In this document: piece by piece, positions 8,363 to 16,580 of the stretch
Layout: every line of letters begins with the position of its first letter
Numbering within the stretch: position 1 is the stretch's first letter
NCBI GenBank assembly: GCA_020638095.1
Contig: JACKJF010000003.1
Location: 186,001-250,000 of the forward strand
Direction of reading: 5' to 3'
DNA from: Hyphomicrobiaceae bacterium
Lineage (GTDB): Bacteria > Pseudomonadota > Alphaproteobacteria > Rhizobiales > Devosiaceae
Length of the DNA stretch: 64,000 nt
Translations under genes and position numbers: made by a program
The notes under the pieces: generated by a model
Told to the model about the DNA's origin: nothing
The model's input: only the letters and a program-made list of their open reading frames with translations
Database searches by the model: none

Positions 8363-9019
8363 ATGGCACGGCAGGCGTCGCCAGAAAGGCGCAAGGAACA
8401 GTCGCTTTGGGAGATTCAGAAGCGCGAGCGTCGCGGAACCGTGCTCGAGGTCGCGCGGCGTCTGATCCAGGAGAAGGGCTATTCCAATACTACGGTGGAC
8501 GATATCGCCGCCACCGCGCGGCTATCAACGCCGACGGTCTACAACTATTTCGGAACCAAGCTCGACCTGCTCATCGCCATTTATGTCGAGGATCGCAATA
8601 TCGCGCTCGGAAGGATCGCGGACATTGTCGCGGCGGATTGGGACCGGCCTATCGATTGTCTCATGGCGATACTCGATGCGGATTTTCACGATGAGGTCAT
8701 CGCGGTGAACCATGCGCTTTGGCGTCAGATCGCGGCCGCGGAGAACCTTTTGACCGAAGGCAGCGAGCGTGCCGCACTCGTTGCGGTGCAGACGCGTTAC
8801 GCGGATATGGCCCGAACGGCCTACAAGCGAATGATCGACAAAAGCCAATTGCCGGCCTGGGCCGACATCGAGGCGGGGACCGAACTTTTCGTCCAGATCA
8901 GCGAAGGTCTTTATCGCCGGATCATTTCATCGGGCGACAAGCAGTTTTCCCATTTCAAGGACGTGGCGGAGCGGCAGTTGCGCATCTTGATCGCGGGTCT
9001 TGCGTCCGACCGAAGTTGA
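8363..9019 (+). CDS. TetR/AcrR-family transcriptional regulator
   Basis: A 218-residue protein. The N-terminal helix-turn-helix is clear: TVLEVARRLIQEKGYSNTT, then VDDIAATARLSTPTVYNYFGTK, the canonical TetR DNA-binding module. The remaining ~150 residues form the helical ligand-binding and dimerisation domain, whose inducer is unknown. The ATG at 8363 was chosen because GGAGGAGAAGG lies just upstream; the frame is open to 8306 but those codons look noncoding. Its position back-to-back with the decarboxylase/VOC/binding-protein operon suggests it represses that operon in response to a metabolite, a common arrangement for this family. That is inference. Confidence 0.9.
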   Translation: MARQASPERRKEQSLWEIQKRERRGTVLEVARRLIQEKGYSNTTVDDIAATARLSTPTVYNYFGTKLDLLIAIYVEDRNIALGRIADIVAADWDRPIDCLMAILDADFHDEVIAVNHALWRQIAAAENLLTEGSERAALVAVQTRYADMARTAYKRMIDKSQLPAWADIEAGTELFVQISEGLYRRIISSGDKQFSHFKDVAERQLRILIAGLASDRS

Positions 9020-9086
9020 TTGACGCGGCGACATGCTGCGGAATGGCGGGAGCCGCGGGCATTTCGGAATGGACGACGAATCCGCG

Positions 9087-9752
9087 TCAGGAAAAGGCCG
9101 CGAGGATTTCGGTCGCATTCGAAAAAACCCGGACGCAGCCCTGATCGGTCAACCGGCCTGCCGACGACCTCGAACAGTGGCGTCCGCCAACAAATCCGTA
9201 GACCTCAACACCCGCAGCGCGAGCGGCAGCCACGCCAACCGTTGAGTCTTCGATTGCGACGGCCTCACCGGGCGCGACGCCTGACCGCCTGACCGCCTCG
9301 ATATAGAGATCGGGGGCGGGCTTGGGCTTCGAAACATCATCGCGGGACAGAACAGGGCCGCCGAAATAGGCGTGAAGGCCCGTGCGCGTGAGTTTGTCAC
9401 GCAGATCCGCTTTGGTTGAATTCGACACCACCGCTCTGCGTTGTGATAGCCGGGATAGCATCTGATCCATGCCGTCAATAGCCAGGGCGGCATGGGCCGC
9501 TTCGCGGACGCGGCCGGTCCAGTCTGCAAGCATCGCTTCGGAAACTGGATGCCCCGAACGAGCGGCGGCGGTCCGGATGATCCACTCGGTCGGGTGTCCC
9601 ATGAATTGTTCTTCGAATTCCTCGTCCGAAATCGGGTATCCCAGATCGCCAAGAATGGCCTTTTCCACTTTCTGGCCGGCGAATTCGCTATCGATGAGAA
9701 CGCCGTCACAATCGAACACGATCAATTCAGCCTTTTTGAGCTTGCCAGTCAT
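9087..9752 (-). CDS. HAD-superfamily hydrolase, subfamily IA
   Basis: A 221-residue protein with all four HAD motifs: I, VFDCDGVLIDSE with the nucleophile Asp and acid/base Asp; II, VSNST; III, the lysine in SKPKPAPDLY; IV, AIEDSTVGV. The helical cap between motifs I and II is of the C1 type, as in sugar-phosphate phosphatases and beta-phosphoglucomutases. The substrate is probably a phosphorylated sugar or related metabolite. The ATG at 9752 was preferred over one at 9815 because the domain begins nine residues after it and the longer N-terminus has no family counterpart. It converges on the TetR gene. It is the last clearly chromosomal gene before the proposed mobile element. Confidence 0.85.
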   Translation of the reverse strand: MTGKLKKAELIVFDCDGVLIDSEFAGQKVEKAILGDLGYPISDEEFEEQFMGHPTEWIIRTAAARSGHPVSEAMLADWTGRVREAAHAALAIDGMDQMLSRLSQRRAVVSNSTKADLRDKLTRTGLHAYFGGPVLSRDDVSKPKPAPDLYIEAVRRSGVAPGEAVAIEDSTVGVAAARAAGVEVYGFVGGRHCSRSSAGRLTDQGCVRVFSNATEILAAFS

Positions 9753-9851
9753 TCCTTGTCCATTTTCGGAAAGTGGTGCCTGCGCGGACACCAGACTCAC
9801 GGTTGACGGCAGCATTCACGTTGGGAAATGCGCAGTCAGCTGCCGTTCAGA

Positions 9852-9879
9852 ACCGACGCCCATACTGATGAGCGTCGGT
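9852..9879. terminator. Inverted repeat (8-bp stem) at the left flank of the mobile element
   Basis: ACCGACGC (9852-9859) pairs with GCGTCGGT (9872-9879) over a 12-base loop. It lies directly after the stop codon of the small minus-strand reading frame ending at 9891, where a terminator for that strand would sit. There is no obvious T-run. Confidence 0.4.
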
Positions 9880-9890
9880 CAGAACTCCGC

Positions 9891-10126
9891 TCATGCCGCC
9901 GAAGCAAAATGGTTTTGAAGTTCGGGCTCAATTTCGGCGATATTGCCGTTGGCGATCAAGGTCCTGAGCCGCTGATGCAACACGACCTCGCCGATCTTTC
10001 CGCGGTTCCGTTTCCAGTCCTGGCAGAAGTGAATGAGCAGGTGCGGCGCCAGGCCTCTCCAACCAGCGTGAACGCACCCTCGGTTCAAGCAGTTCCGCAA
10101 GACAAACCGGCGCTTTCAAATGACGA
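9891..10126 (-). pseudogene. Possible gene remnant (C-terminal fragment, frame disrupted)
   Basis: Two overlapping minus-strand frames look like pieces of one protein. One contains APVCLAELLEPRVRSRW; the other, shifted, ends with HLLIHFCQDWKRNRGKIGEV, VLHQRLRTLIANGNIAEI and a short tail. The latter loosely resembles the C-terminal part of DUF3658-like proteins. An 8-bp stem follows the stop. I read this as the degraded 3' end of a gene at the insertion boundary. The rest of the 9753-10150 gap shows no gene I can support; the overlapping plus-strand frame at 9828-10211 has no recognisable features. Low confidence. Confidence 0.25.
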
Positions 10127-10150
10127 TGTGCGCTTTTGGGAAGCGAAAGG

Positions 10151-10270
10151 ATGTGGGTGGCGGAGAGTCCGGGAGAAACTTCGAACTCTGACGCCCTGTT
10201 TCAAGAACTAGCCGACTGGAACGAACAACTCAAAAAGTCAGGTATCGATTTCAAGAGGTTGCAGCCATGA
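10151..10270 (+). CDS. Small ORF (39 aa) translationally coupled to the MobC-like gene
   Basis: ATG at 10151 opens a 39-codon frame (MWVAESPGETSNS..., ending IDFKRLQP) whose stop overlaps the start of the next gene as ATGA, the arrangement used for translational coupling. The middle is amphipathic (ALFQELADWNEQLKKSG). The first codons span the proposed attL repeat, so the present N-terminus may have been created by integration. No family recognised. It could be a leader or helper peptide for the MobC-like protein, or the residue of a longer element-borne frame. Confidence 0.4.
   Translation: MWVAESPGETSNSDALFQELADWNEQLKKSGIDFKRLQP
10158..10167 (+). repeat. Candidate attL: 10-bp direct repeat of the tRNA-Ser 3' end
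   Basis: TGGCGGAGAG here is identical to the tRNA-Ser 3'-terminal sequence at 32964-32973. A TTCGAAC, resembling the tRNA T-arm, follows 11 bases later in this copy and 7 bases later in the tRNA. It falls just left of the first mobilization gene, where the left junction is expected. Confidence 0.5.
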
Positions 10271-10635
10271 CGCAGCCTCAGAAGCCCGACAATCGCCCCA
10301 GCCCACTGTCGATCCGCCTGAATGCAGCCGAATGGAAGACACTACGCGAGTTGGCTGGAGACGAGCCTCTGTCTGCCTATGTCAAAGGCATTGTCTTCGA
10401 CACAAGGCGACATAATCCGGCGGCGAGCCAACTCTTGCTTGCGAGAAGCCTCGCGCTTCTGGGACAGTCGCAGCTAACCAGCAACATTGCCTTTCTCGCT
10501 GACGCTGCTCGTAGCGGTAGCGTCTTCGATAATGAATCGAGCGTTGAGGTTTTGGAGCGGGCATGCGCTGATATTCGTCACATCCGTCGGATCCTGATGC
10601 AGTCGCTCGGCAAGAGGCCCGAGGCAGCCCGATGA
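10267..10635 (+). CDS. MobC-like relaxosome accessory protein
   Basis: A 122-residue protein opening with PLSIRLNAAEWKTLRELAGDEPLSAYVKGIVF, a ribbon-helix-helix pattern (beta strand then two helices) typical of MobC/TraJ-type relaxosome proteins. These bind the transfer origin and help the relaxase melt and nick it. Its stop overlaps the relaxase start as ATGA (10632-10635), so the two are co-translated. The transfer origin is expected in the 9816-10266 interval or just inside the gene, but I could not assign a nick site by eye. Family assignment rests on the RHH pattern plus its position directly before a relaxase. Confidence 0.75.
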   Translation: MTQPQKPDNRPSPLSIRLNAAEWKTLRELAGDEPLSAYVKGIVFDTRRHNPAASQLLLARSLALLGQSQLTSNIAFLADAARSGSVFDNESSVEVLERACADIRHIRRILMQSLGKRPEAAR

Positions 10636-12200
10636 TACTGGTTGGTTCGCAAAGGGGTGGCGCTGGGAACCTCGCCCGGCACCTCACAAACATGATCGAA
10701 AACGACCATGTGACAGTCCAAGACCTGCGCGGTTTTGCAGGGGACAGTTTACGCGATGCGTTCGAAGAGGCTCACGCGATTTCGCGCGCGACCAGATGCA
10801 AGCAATTCCTTTTTTCGCTGAGCTTCAACCCGCCGAAAGATGCAGTGGCCAGCCTTGAGGACCTTCTGGAAGCAGTGGAGCGGGCGGAAAAGGTGCTGGG
10901 GCTGGACGGTCAGCCTCGCGCCTTGGTCATCCATGAAAAAAACGGACGGCGTCACTTGCACGCTGTGTGGAGCCGCATTGATGCAGAGACAATGAAGGCC
11001 ATCAATCTGCCGTTCTACAAAACGCGGCTGAACGAGCTGTCTCGGGAATTGTTTCTGGATCACGGATGGGAGCTGCCTGATGGATTCAAGGACAGGTATT
11101 GGAAGAACCCGCTGAATTTCACCTTGGCCGAATGGCAGCAAGCAAAGCGGATCGGCCTGGACCCGCGTGAGATAAAACAGGTCTTCCGCCAAGCATGGGA
11201 GCGCTCAGATGATCTTAAGAGCTTTGGCGCCGCCTTGGAAGAGCATGGCTACTACCTCGCCAAAGGTGACCGGCGCGGACATGTCGCCGTAGACCTAAAA
11301 GGTGAGGTCTTCACTGTGGCACGCTACGCAGGTGTGAAAACCAAAGAGGTCAATGCCCGGCTCGGTTCACCGGACAAACTGGACAGTGTGAGCCAAGTTG
11401 CAGCCAGAAACAAAGAACGACTGTCTTCCAAAGCTCTTCGCTTCTTGGCTGAAAGCAAAACCCAGCAAGCTCGGGAGCTTGTCCCGATACTGAAGGAACA
11501 CCGACGGCTTGTATTGGAGCAGAGGGAAAAGCGGGAAACGCTAAAAACCACTCAGGAGTTACGCCGCGTAGCTGAAAACGCGGAGCGACAAAGCCGCTTC
11601 CGTCGAGGTTTACAGGGCATTTTCGACATTTTGACGGGAAGGGCTTCAAAGCAGCGCAAGGCAAACGAGCAGGAACTCAAAGTTTGCATCGAGCGCGACC
11701 AAGAAGAGCTGGAGGCGATGTACCTTTCGCAACTGCGGTCCAGGTCGAAGCTGCAGACTGAAATAGAGGCCTTGCGTCTTGCGCACCGCGCGCAGAATGT
11801 CCAAATCACTAAGTTGATCGGTGAGATCGGTGGCCCGTTATCAATGCTACCTCAACCTGAGCAAAGCATGGAGATATTGCGCATGGGTGATAACCGCAGG
11901 GACTTTGCTAGAGCGGCCTCTAGGACAGAGCGGGCCAAAGATATGCTGAAAGCCGCGAGCGATCAGAAGAAAGCAGATCAACGTACTGTTATCATTGGAG
12001 TTTTAGCTCATACCCCAAGGGGTACTGGCTTTTTTCCCGTTCGAGACCACCAAGAACGCAAACGGCAGGCACCTGTGGTGGATCGGGCCAGAATGGACGC
12101 TATTCAGCGAAAGAAGGCAGAGTGGAACGAGAAGACAAGACTAGAGCCCAACAGAGATTTCAAAGTTGAATTTAAGCGCGATATGACTAAGAATAGATAG
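10632..12200 (+). CDS. Relaxase / mobilization nuclease
   Basis: A 522-residue protein. The N-terminus (SQRGGAGNLARHL, then ENDHVTVQDLRGF and RCKQFLFSLSFNPP) matches a relaxase family common on alphaproteobacterial mobile elements. The HUH-type metal motif is seen as HEKNGRRHLHAVWSR near residues 98-112. These enzymes nick the transfer origin and pilot the single strand through a conjugation channel. The C-terminal half is highly charged and probably coiled-coil (long Glu/Lys/Arg/Gln runs around residues 260-380), without a recognisable helicase or primase domain. It overlaps the MobC-like gene by 4 bases and is followed after 1 base by a small gene. The coupling protein is encoded convergently downstream. 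Confidence 0.85.
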   Translation: MILVGSQRGGAGNLARHLTNMIENDHVTVQDLRGFAGDSLRDAFEEAHAISRATRCKQFLFSLSFNPPKDAVASLEDLLEAVERAEKVLGLDGQPRALVIHEKNGRRHLHAVWSRIDAETMKAINLPFYKTRLNELSRELFLDHGWELPDGFKDRYWKNPLNFTLAEWQQAKRIGLDPREIKQVFRQAWERSDDLKSFGAALEEHGYYLAKGDRRGHVAVDLKGEVFTVARYAGVKTKEVNARLGSPDKLDSVSQVAARNKERLSSKALRFLAESKTQQARELVPILKEHRRLVLEQREKRETLKTTQELRRVAENAERQSRFRRGLQGIFDILTGRASKQRKANEQELKVCIERDQEELEAMYLSQLRSRSKLQTEIEALRLAHRAQNVQITKLIGEIGGPLSMLPQPEQSMEILRMGDNRRDFARAASRTERAKDMLKAASDQKKADQRTVIIGVLAHTPRGTGFFPVRDHQERKRQAPVVDRARMDAIQRKKAEWNEKTRLEPNRDFKVEFKRDMTKNR

Positions 12201-12201
12201 T

Positions 12202-12537
12202 ATGAAATCATATAAATCCATCGATATAAGCAACAAAACAGAAGAAGACTTCAAGGAACTTGTCGTTGACTTCATCGATATGGGTGACGGAACACATGAG
12301 CGCGTGGAAATGCCGTTTGCGCACTGGTGGATGCTTGAAGAGATTGTGACCGATCGCTGTCGCCCGATGTCTGAAATTATCGAAGAAGTCCGAGGATATG
12401 AGGCCCAGGGTCTGGGTTACAGTTTCGGACAAATTCTGCAGGATTGGCTGTCAGACTACGGGCAAGGCATGATCGACAGCGGTCAGGTGGCAGCTCCGGT
12501 TCCGATTGCTCCCAAGGCGAGCGGCGAGAACGACTAA
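12202..12537 (+). CDS. Small RHH-like protein of the mobilization operon
   Basis: A 111-residue acidic protein directly after the relaxase. The central segment PFAHWWMLEEIVTDRCRPMSEIIEEVRG resembles ribbon-helix-helix domains of the RHH_4 kind (a strand, then two helices with a serine before the second), followed by SFGQILQDWLSDYG. It may bind DNA and regulate the mobilization operon or assist the relaxosome. The stop overlaps the convergent stop of the coupling-protein gene by 3 bases. No firm family match. Confidence 0.55.
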   Translation: MKSYKSIDISNKTEEDFKELVVDFIDMGDGTHERVEMPFAHWWMLEEIVTDRCRPMSEIIEEVRGYEAQGLGYSFGQILQDWLSDYGQGMIDSGQVAAPVPIAPKASGEND

Positions 12538-14444
12538 GCCGATTCCGGCGGCTGCGCAGGAGGCCAGGTCGTCTCCCCCTCCCTTCCAATCGAGACATCA
12601 TCTTCAAACGCTCTTAGCTTATTCAAACGCATGGGTTTGCAGCCCTGTGCGATGACGATGATGTCGTTATTGAAGTCGGGACCGGCTAACGCCTGCGGTT
12701 CGGCGATCGGCTGTCTATGCCGATCTATAACGCTTTCGAAGAAACCAATTTCATCGGAGACCTTTTGTGCGGTTCCGTCCTGCAGCGGTGGATTCATATA
12801 GGCTTGGAGGCCACAAGAGCCCAGCATCCCGTCGCCTCTTTTGGGGTAGTTGGAGCGGACTTGAGCAAGGCTTTGCGCAATCAGCCACAGGCGTACCCCA
12901 TAACTCCGCCCAACCGCGATTCCGGTTTCAATCGGACGCATCTCTTTCAACTGAGGAAATTCATCAACGAAGAACAATACGTCTTTGACGTCCGTCCGAT
13001 CATGAAGTGTGTTGGTCAAGGCGTTGATGTGTTGTCCGATCATCACGCGAAGTATCGACAGTGCGGGCTCGATCTCCCCAGGCTTAATGCAGATATACAG
13101 TGTGGCATTCCGCTCACGTATGACGTCTGGGGTCCAGTTTGACTCACCCGTAACGCGCTCGACGCGCCCCCCAGCCCAAGCTTTCAGGCCGGTCTGCAAT
13201 TGCGACAAAATTCCACCTCGGACCGAGTCAGGAGAGTCTTCGAAACCCTTCGCAACCCGCCGCAGTTCTTTGACGTCGTCAGCTATAGATGCACGCGCGA
13301 AGAAATCCGGAAGATCCAGCCCATTGGCCAGATCAAGGATTTCGCCCATTGAACGACCGTCAGATGATGCGCTCTTCCGACATACATACGCTATGAACCC
13401 TGCCAGAACGCGCTGCGCAGACTGCTCCCAAAATGGATCGTTTGCGGCCTGAGGAATGATCATTAGCTCGGCAAGCGCAACGCTATCTTCCCACAGCAAA
13501 TCCGGACGCGATCGAATTGCGCTTAAGGGATTGAAGTGGTGGCTTCGTTCAGGCTCGAATGGTGCAAACCGATAAACCGGCCCCAATGCATTTCGAAATT
13601 TTGAAGTCTTTTGCCAAAGCTCCCCCTTCAGATCGAGAACCACGGCCGGGCCCTGCCATCTCAACAAATTGGGGATGATGTGGCATTGGGTCTTTCCTGC
13701 TCCGGGTGGCGCAATTGTGACGAGCGACCCTTCTCCGAAATAGCTTACTGGCTTGGAATCCTGACCGTGCAGAGTCCCAAGCAGAAGGGGTGGCCGCTCC
13801 TCTGTTTCCTCAAAGACGCTTCCTGCAATGTCTTGTTCGGTAAACCAACGGCTTCCGCTCGAAATGCTTGCCGTCAGCTCTTTCACCAGCGGATTTTCGG
13901 CGTGCTCGGACTGCACTTTGCCGAATGCGTTGAGCAGCTCAGAGATTGCACTTTCGACGTTCACGCCCAGCTCGTTCGCGTACCAGCGAATTGCGTCACT
14001 TATGGTCTTAATTCCATGCTGCTTTTCCACGTCATCAGGAATTTTGATTGTGAAGGAGTCAATGACGGCGCTTCCATCACCCCAGACTAGGCCGAACTGA
14101 ATTCGGTTGTCAGCACCCTCCGTAAGCCAATCCTGGGTGCGCATAAGTTGGTAGATTTTTACAAATTCCCGTTCTCGGTGACTCATCGCCGCAAGATTTC
14201 GCACAATCCTGAATGAGAATTTTAGCCGACGAGGCATCTTCGTCTGGCCTACTTGAACGGTGAAATCCGCATAGCTATCTGCGGCATATGCGAATTCGCC
14301 CTGCTTCGCTGCAGCGGCCCGCCTGATTTCATTCACGTCCGATATTGGGGTTTCGGTACGCTTCAGTTCCCGAGGCTTGTAGTTCACATAAACGAGGACA
14401 CAGAATACAATCAGCGCAACCATGCCGAATATGAACAGTTCCAT
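12534..14444 (-). CDS. VirD4/TraG-family type IV coupling protein
   Basis: A 636-residue ATPase. An N-terminal membrane helix (residues ~3-22, FIFGMVALIVFCVLVYV) is followed by an extended region, then the Walker A motif TIAPPGAGKTQ (about 243-253), the conserved DLKGELWQKT, and a Walker B region DVLFFVDEFPQL near residue 485. The segment FAPFEPERSHHFNPL between them is typical of TraG/VirD4. Coupling proteins recruit the relaxosome and drive DNA into a type IV secretion channel. No channel genes are in the window, so the element presumably borrows a channel from a co-resident conjugative plasmid or ICE. It is convergent with the relaxase operon. Confidence 0.9.
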   Translation of the reverse strand: MELFIFGMVALIVFCVLVYVNYKPRELKRTETPISDVNEIRRAAAAKQGEFAYAADSYADFTVQVGQTKMPRRLKFSFRIVRNLAAMSHREREFVKIYQLMRTQDWLTEGADNRIQFGLVWGDGSAVIDSFTIKIPDDVEKQHGIKTISDAIRWYANELGVNVESAISELLNAFGKVQSEHAENPLVKELTASISSGSRWFTEQDIAGSVFEETEERPPLLLGTLHGQDSKPVSYFGEGSLVTIAPPGAGKTQCHIIPNLLRWQGPAVVLDLKGELWQKTSKFRNALGPVYRFAPFEPERSHHFNPLSAIRSRPDLLWEDSVALAELMIIPQAANDPFWEQSAQRVLAGFIAYVCRKSASSDGRSMGEILDLANGLDLPDFFARASIADDVKELRRVAKGFEDSPDSVRGGILSQLQTGLKAWAGGRVERVTGESNWTPDVIRERNATLYICIKPGEIEPALSILRVMIGQHINALTNTLHDRTDVKDVLFFVDEFPQLKEMRPIETGIAVGRSYGVRLWLIAQSLAQVRSNYPKRGDGMLGSCGLQAYMNPPLQDGTAQKVSDEIGFFESVIDRHRQPIAEPQALAGPDFNNDIIVIAQGCKPMRLNKLRAFEDDVSIGREGETTWPPAQPPESA

Positions 14445-14496
14445 TTACTTTCGCCCCGAAACCAGAATCTAAAAACAGACTTTCAAAAGCATTAGA

Positions 14497-15135
14497 TTAG
14501 GTTTGCTCCGAAGACGAGTGCTGATCTCCCTTATCGATGCACCCGCTAGAGGCCTCTGCCTCCCACATCCGCTCGGCAAGTTCCCGTTCTTCTGCACCGA
14601 CAGCATCGGCATAGATCGCTGTGGTTGATATCCGCGCGTGGCCAAGCCAGCGCTGCACGAGGTTCAGAGGAATACCGCAGCGCGTGGCGTGAATTCCGAA
14701 GCCGTGTCGCAGACCTTTGGGTGTTGCATGTGGGCCGCCTACGACTCCGACCGACGCCATTACCGTTTTCACGCGCATCCATGCGGTGCTGCGAGAGATC
14801 GGCCAAAGACTGGCTTCGGGTTGCCTGTTCAAAGCCAGCAGCTCCTCGATCAACTTCCTCGGCAAGGGAACCGTCCGGATGACAACATGGCCCCGTTTCT
14901 TGAGAGAACGGATCGCCACGCAACCTTCGCCCGCGTCAATCGACAGTGCCGTCATCGCCAGGGCCTCAGAAATCCGGCACCCCGAATAAGCCAGCATCAG
15001 GCAAAGCAAACCGACACTGCGCTCACGCCAATCCAAAGCGGCCGCGATGAACCGTTCGCGCTCATCAGGCGTGAGATATTTGCGCCGACCATCAGCGCAG
15101 CGAAGTGATATCTGGGGGTGAAACCTTTGCGTCAT
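14497..15135 (-). CDS. Small tyrosine recombinase
   Basis: A 212-residue protein consisting essentially of the catalytic domain of a tyrosine recombinase. The catalytic set is visible: Arg in YSGCRISEAL, Lys in LKKRGHVV, His-x-x-Arg in GLRHGFG, His in RWLGHA, and the nucleophile Tyr in TTAIYAD. The usual N-terminal core-binding domain is missing, as in short resolvase-like or plasmid-type recombinases. ATG at 15135 was preferred to 15168 because the conserved part follows it closely. Two near-palindromic ~21-bp sites lie upstream and could be its substrates or operators. It probably resolves multimers or rearranges DNA within the element, since integration is more likely done by the serine recombinase at the right end. 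Confidence 0.8.
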   Translation of the reverse strand: MTQRFHPQISLRCADGRRKYLTPDERERFIAAALDWRERSVGLLCLMLAYSGCRISEALAMTALSIDAGEGCVAIRSLKKRGHVVIRTVPLPRKLIEELLALNRQPEASLWPISRSTAWMRVKTVMASVGVVGGPHATPKGLRHGFGIHATRCGIPLNLVQRWLGHARISTTAIYADAVGAEERELAERMWEAEASSGCIDKGDQHSSSEQT

Positions 15136-15173
15136 CTCCGTGTTTTCCGGCGCTTCCAAGCGCAGCAAAAAAC

Positions 15174-15198
15174 ACAGAATTGACCAAACTGTTCAGCC
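15174..15198. repeat. Near-palindromic site 1 upstream of the tyrosine recombinase
   Basis: ACAGAAT and CTGTTCAGCC flank an 8-base spacer TGACCAAA. The same two arms recur 133 bp away with a different spacer. The inner arms are inverted (ACAG...CTGT), as at recombinase or dimeric-regulator sites. Confidence 0.5.
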
Positions 15199-15306
15199 AC
15201 TCCGCAAAGCCAGAGAACCCAAGGCCTTGCGCGGAACCAGTTGCGTCAAACATAGCAGCGCAACATTGAGTCAACAATAAGATTCAAAACGAAATCATAC
15301 GCTTAA

Positions 15307-15331
15307 ACAGAATGGTCAATTCTGTTCAGCC
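15307..15331. repeat. Near-palindromic site 2 upstream of the tyrosine recombinase
   Basis: This copy has arms ACAGAAT and CTGTTCAGCC around GGTCAATT. AACAGAAT and ATTCTGTT form a perfect 8-bp inverted repeat with a 5-base centre (15306-15326). Its reverse complement matches site 1 at most positions of the central 20 bp. Apart from these sites I see no gene between 15136 and 15427. Confidence 0.5.
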
Positions 15332-15427
15332 CCCGAACGGGCCTGTTGCGGTGCGTAAAAGCGATGGTCTCAAGGACAACTTTGGGGCCGTCTTGATTCT
15401 TGAGGCTCAAACAGGGAAGGCAATCCA

Positions 15428-15607
15428 ATGAGCGATCCAGAAGGTGACCGCCGCGACGTCCAGCAGCAGTACCAGGTCAACCCCAATCTGACACACGTCA
15501 ATCCGAACCAGGTGGGCAGTCAGGACCGGGCGAACACCATCAACGCCGAGATCGACCGGCTGCGCCAGCAGGACGAACAGCGGCACCGCGAACAGCAGGG
15601 CAATTAA
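15428..15607 (+). CDS. Small hydrophilic protein (59 aa), unknown
   Basis: ATG at 15428, preceded by a GGGAAGG site, opens a 59-codon frame (MSDPEGDRRDVQQQYQ..., ending EQQGN). The protein has no hydrophobic segment and is rich in Asn, Gln, Asp and Arg, with an NPNLTHVNPNQVG repeat-like middle and a helical Arg/Gln/Glu C-terminus. The minus-strand frame over the same bases is less plausible. It lies upstream of a secreted-protein gene on the same strand, with about 60 bases between. No family recognised. Confidence 0.5.
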   Translation: MSDPEGDRRDVQQQYQVNPNLTHVNPNQVGSQDRANTINAEIDRLRQQDEQRHREQQGN

Positions 15608-15670
15608 CAGGAGCAATGGGCGCGAGGGCATTTGTCCCCGCGCCCTTCGTCAAGCCGGGAGACTTCATCA

Positions 15671-16525
15671 ATGAGACTAATCAAGGCGGCGGCTCTGGCC
15701 GTCACATTAGGCTGGACGCAATCTGCCTTTGCCCAGTCCGAACCCCCAACCCTACAGGACCTATCGCCGGGCTATGACATGGCGGGAGGAATCGTTCTGG
15801 ATATTCTCGGTGTCCGGCTCGGCGACACAATCGAGGACGCGCATGCGGCTATGACGACCGCGTTTCCAGGCATCGATATCCGACCGCAGGAACGCACCTT
15901 CAATCTAAGTGACAATCGGGGCAATGAAGCTGGTCTGGATCACTATCTCTTCGACGAAATCAGCTACATCAAGCCCGATGGCAACAGCGACTATCTGTCG
16001 GTTACCTATTCGACGGGACTGACCGGGGGGCGTGTGGTCAGCCTGCAAAGATCGGCAAAATTCTCGGAAGATGCCGAGCCGTCCCTGCAAGCTTTTGAGG
16101 ATGCGATAATCGCAAAATACGGCACACCGAGCTTTCGGGAGGCTGTGAACTTTGGAATGCCGGTGGTCAACCTTCATTTCGTGTGGGCGAACGGAGAACT
16201 GGTTGCCCTTGACCCTGACCGAGTGGAAACCGACCGCCGTCGTTTCGACCTCCCGAAGGACGATCCGGTCCAGTGTTTCAAACTGACCAATCAGGGGCCC
16301 TACACATTCATAAACGGGCGTACGGACGACTATCCGGCCTGCACCGCGTATCTCCAGGTCAAGATCACATTGGGCAAGCGAGATGATCTGATCCAGCGCT
16401 TCGAAATGAGCCTCATGGATTACCGCCGCTGGTATGACGACGCGGTTCTCGCGGATCAGTGGCTCATTGATCAGCTCAACAATGTGACCGAGAGCAGTAC
16501 GCCGGGGGAGGCACCCAAGCTCTAA
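15671..16525 (+). CDS. Secreted protein of unknown function (284 aa)
   Basis: The protein begins with a clear Sec signal peptide, MRLIKAAALAVTLGWTQSAFA, with cleavage predicted about residue 21. ATG at 15671 was preferred over 15632 because the signal starts there and GGGAGA lies upstream. The mature part has no motif I recognise. It contains a GVRLGDTIEDAHAAM segment of the type found in periplasmic lipoprotein-like domains, aromatic residues, and two cysteines (VQCFKL and YPACTAY) that could form a disulfide. It sits between the recombinase and antirestriction genes, an unusual place for a periplasmic protein on a mobilizable element. It may be an envelope-acting cargo or surface-exclusion function; that is speculation. 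Confidence 0.65.
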   Translation: MRLIKAAALAVTLGWTQSAFAQSEPPTLQDLSPGYDMAGGIVLDILGVRLGDTIEDAHAAMTTAFPGIDIRPQERTFNLSDNRGNEAGLDHYLFDEISYIKPDGNSDYLSVTYSTGLTGGRVVSLQRSAKFSEDAEPSLQAFEDAIIAKYGTPSFREAVNFGMPVVNLHFVWANGELVALDPDRVETDRRRFDLPKDDPVQCFKLTNQGPYTFINGRTDDYPACTAYLQVKITLGKRDDLIQRFEMSLMDYRRWYDDAVLADQWLIDQLNNVTESSTPGEAPKL

Positions 16526-16580
16526 GAAGGTACCATCATGAGTAATAGAATCGTTTTCTATAGCTCAAAGCAAAATGCGG

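Noticed and set aside
9828..10211. 127-aa plus-strand ORF before the mobilization genes
   Set aside because: Low-complexity translation with no RBS; it overlaps the minus-strand remnant and the proposed attL.
9816..10266. A defined oriT with nick site
   Set aside because: An oriT is expected here, but no known nick consensus or clear inverted-repeat/nick arrangement could be identified by eye.
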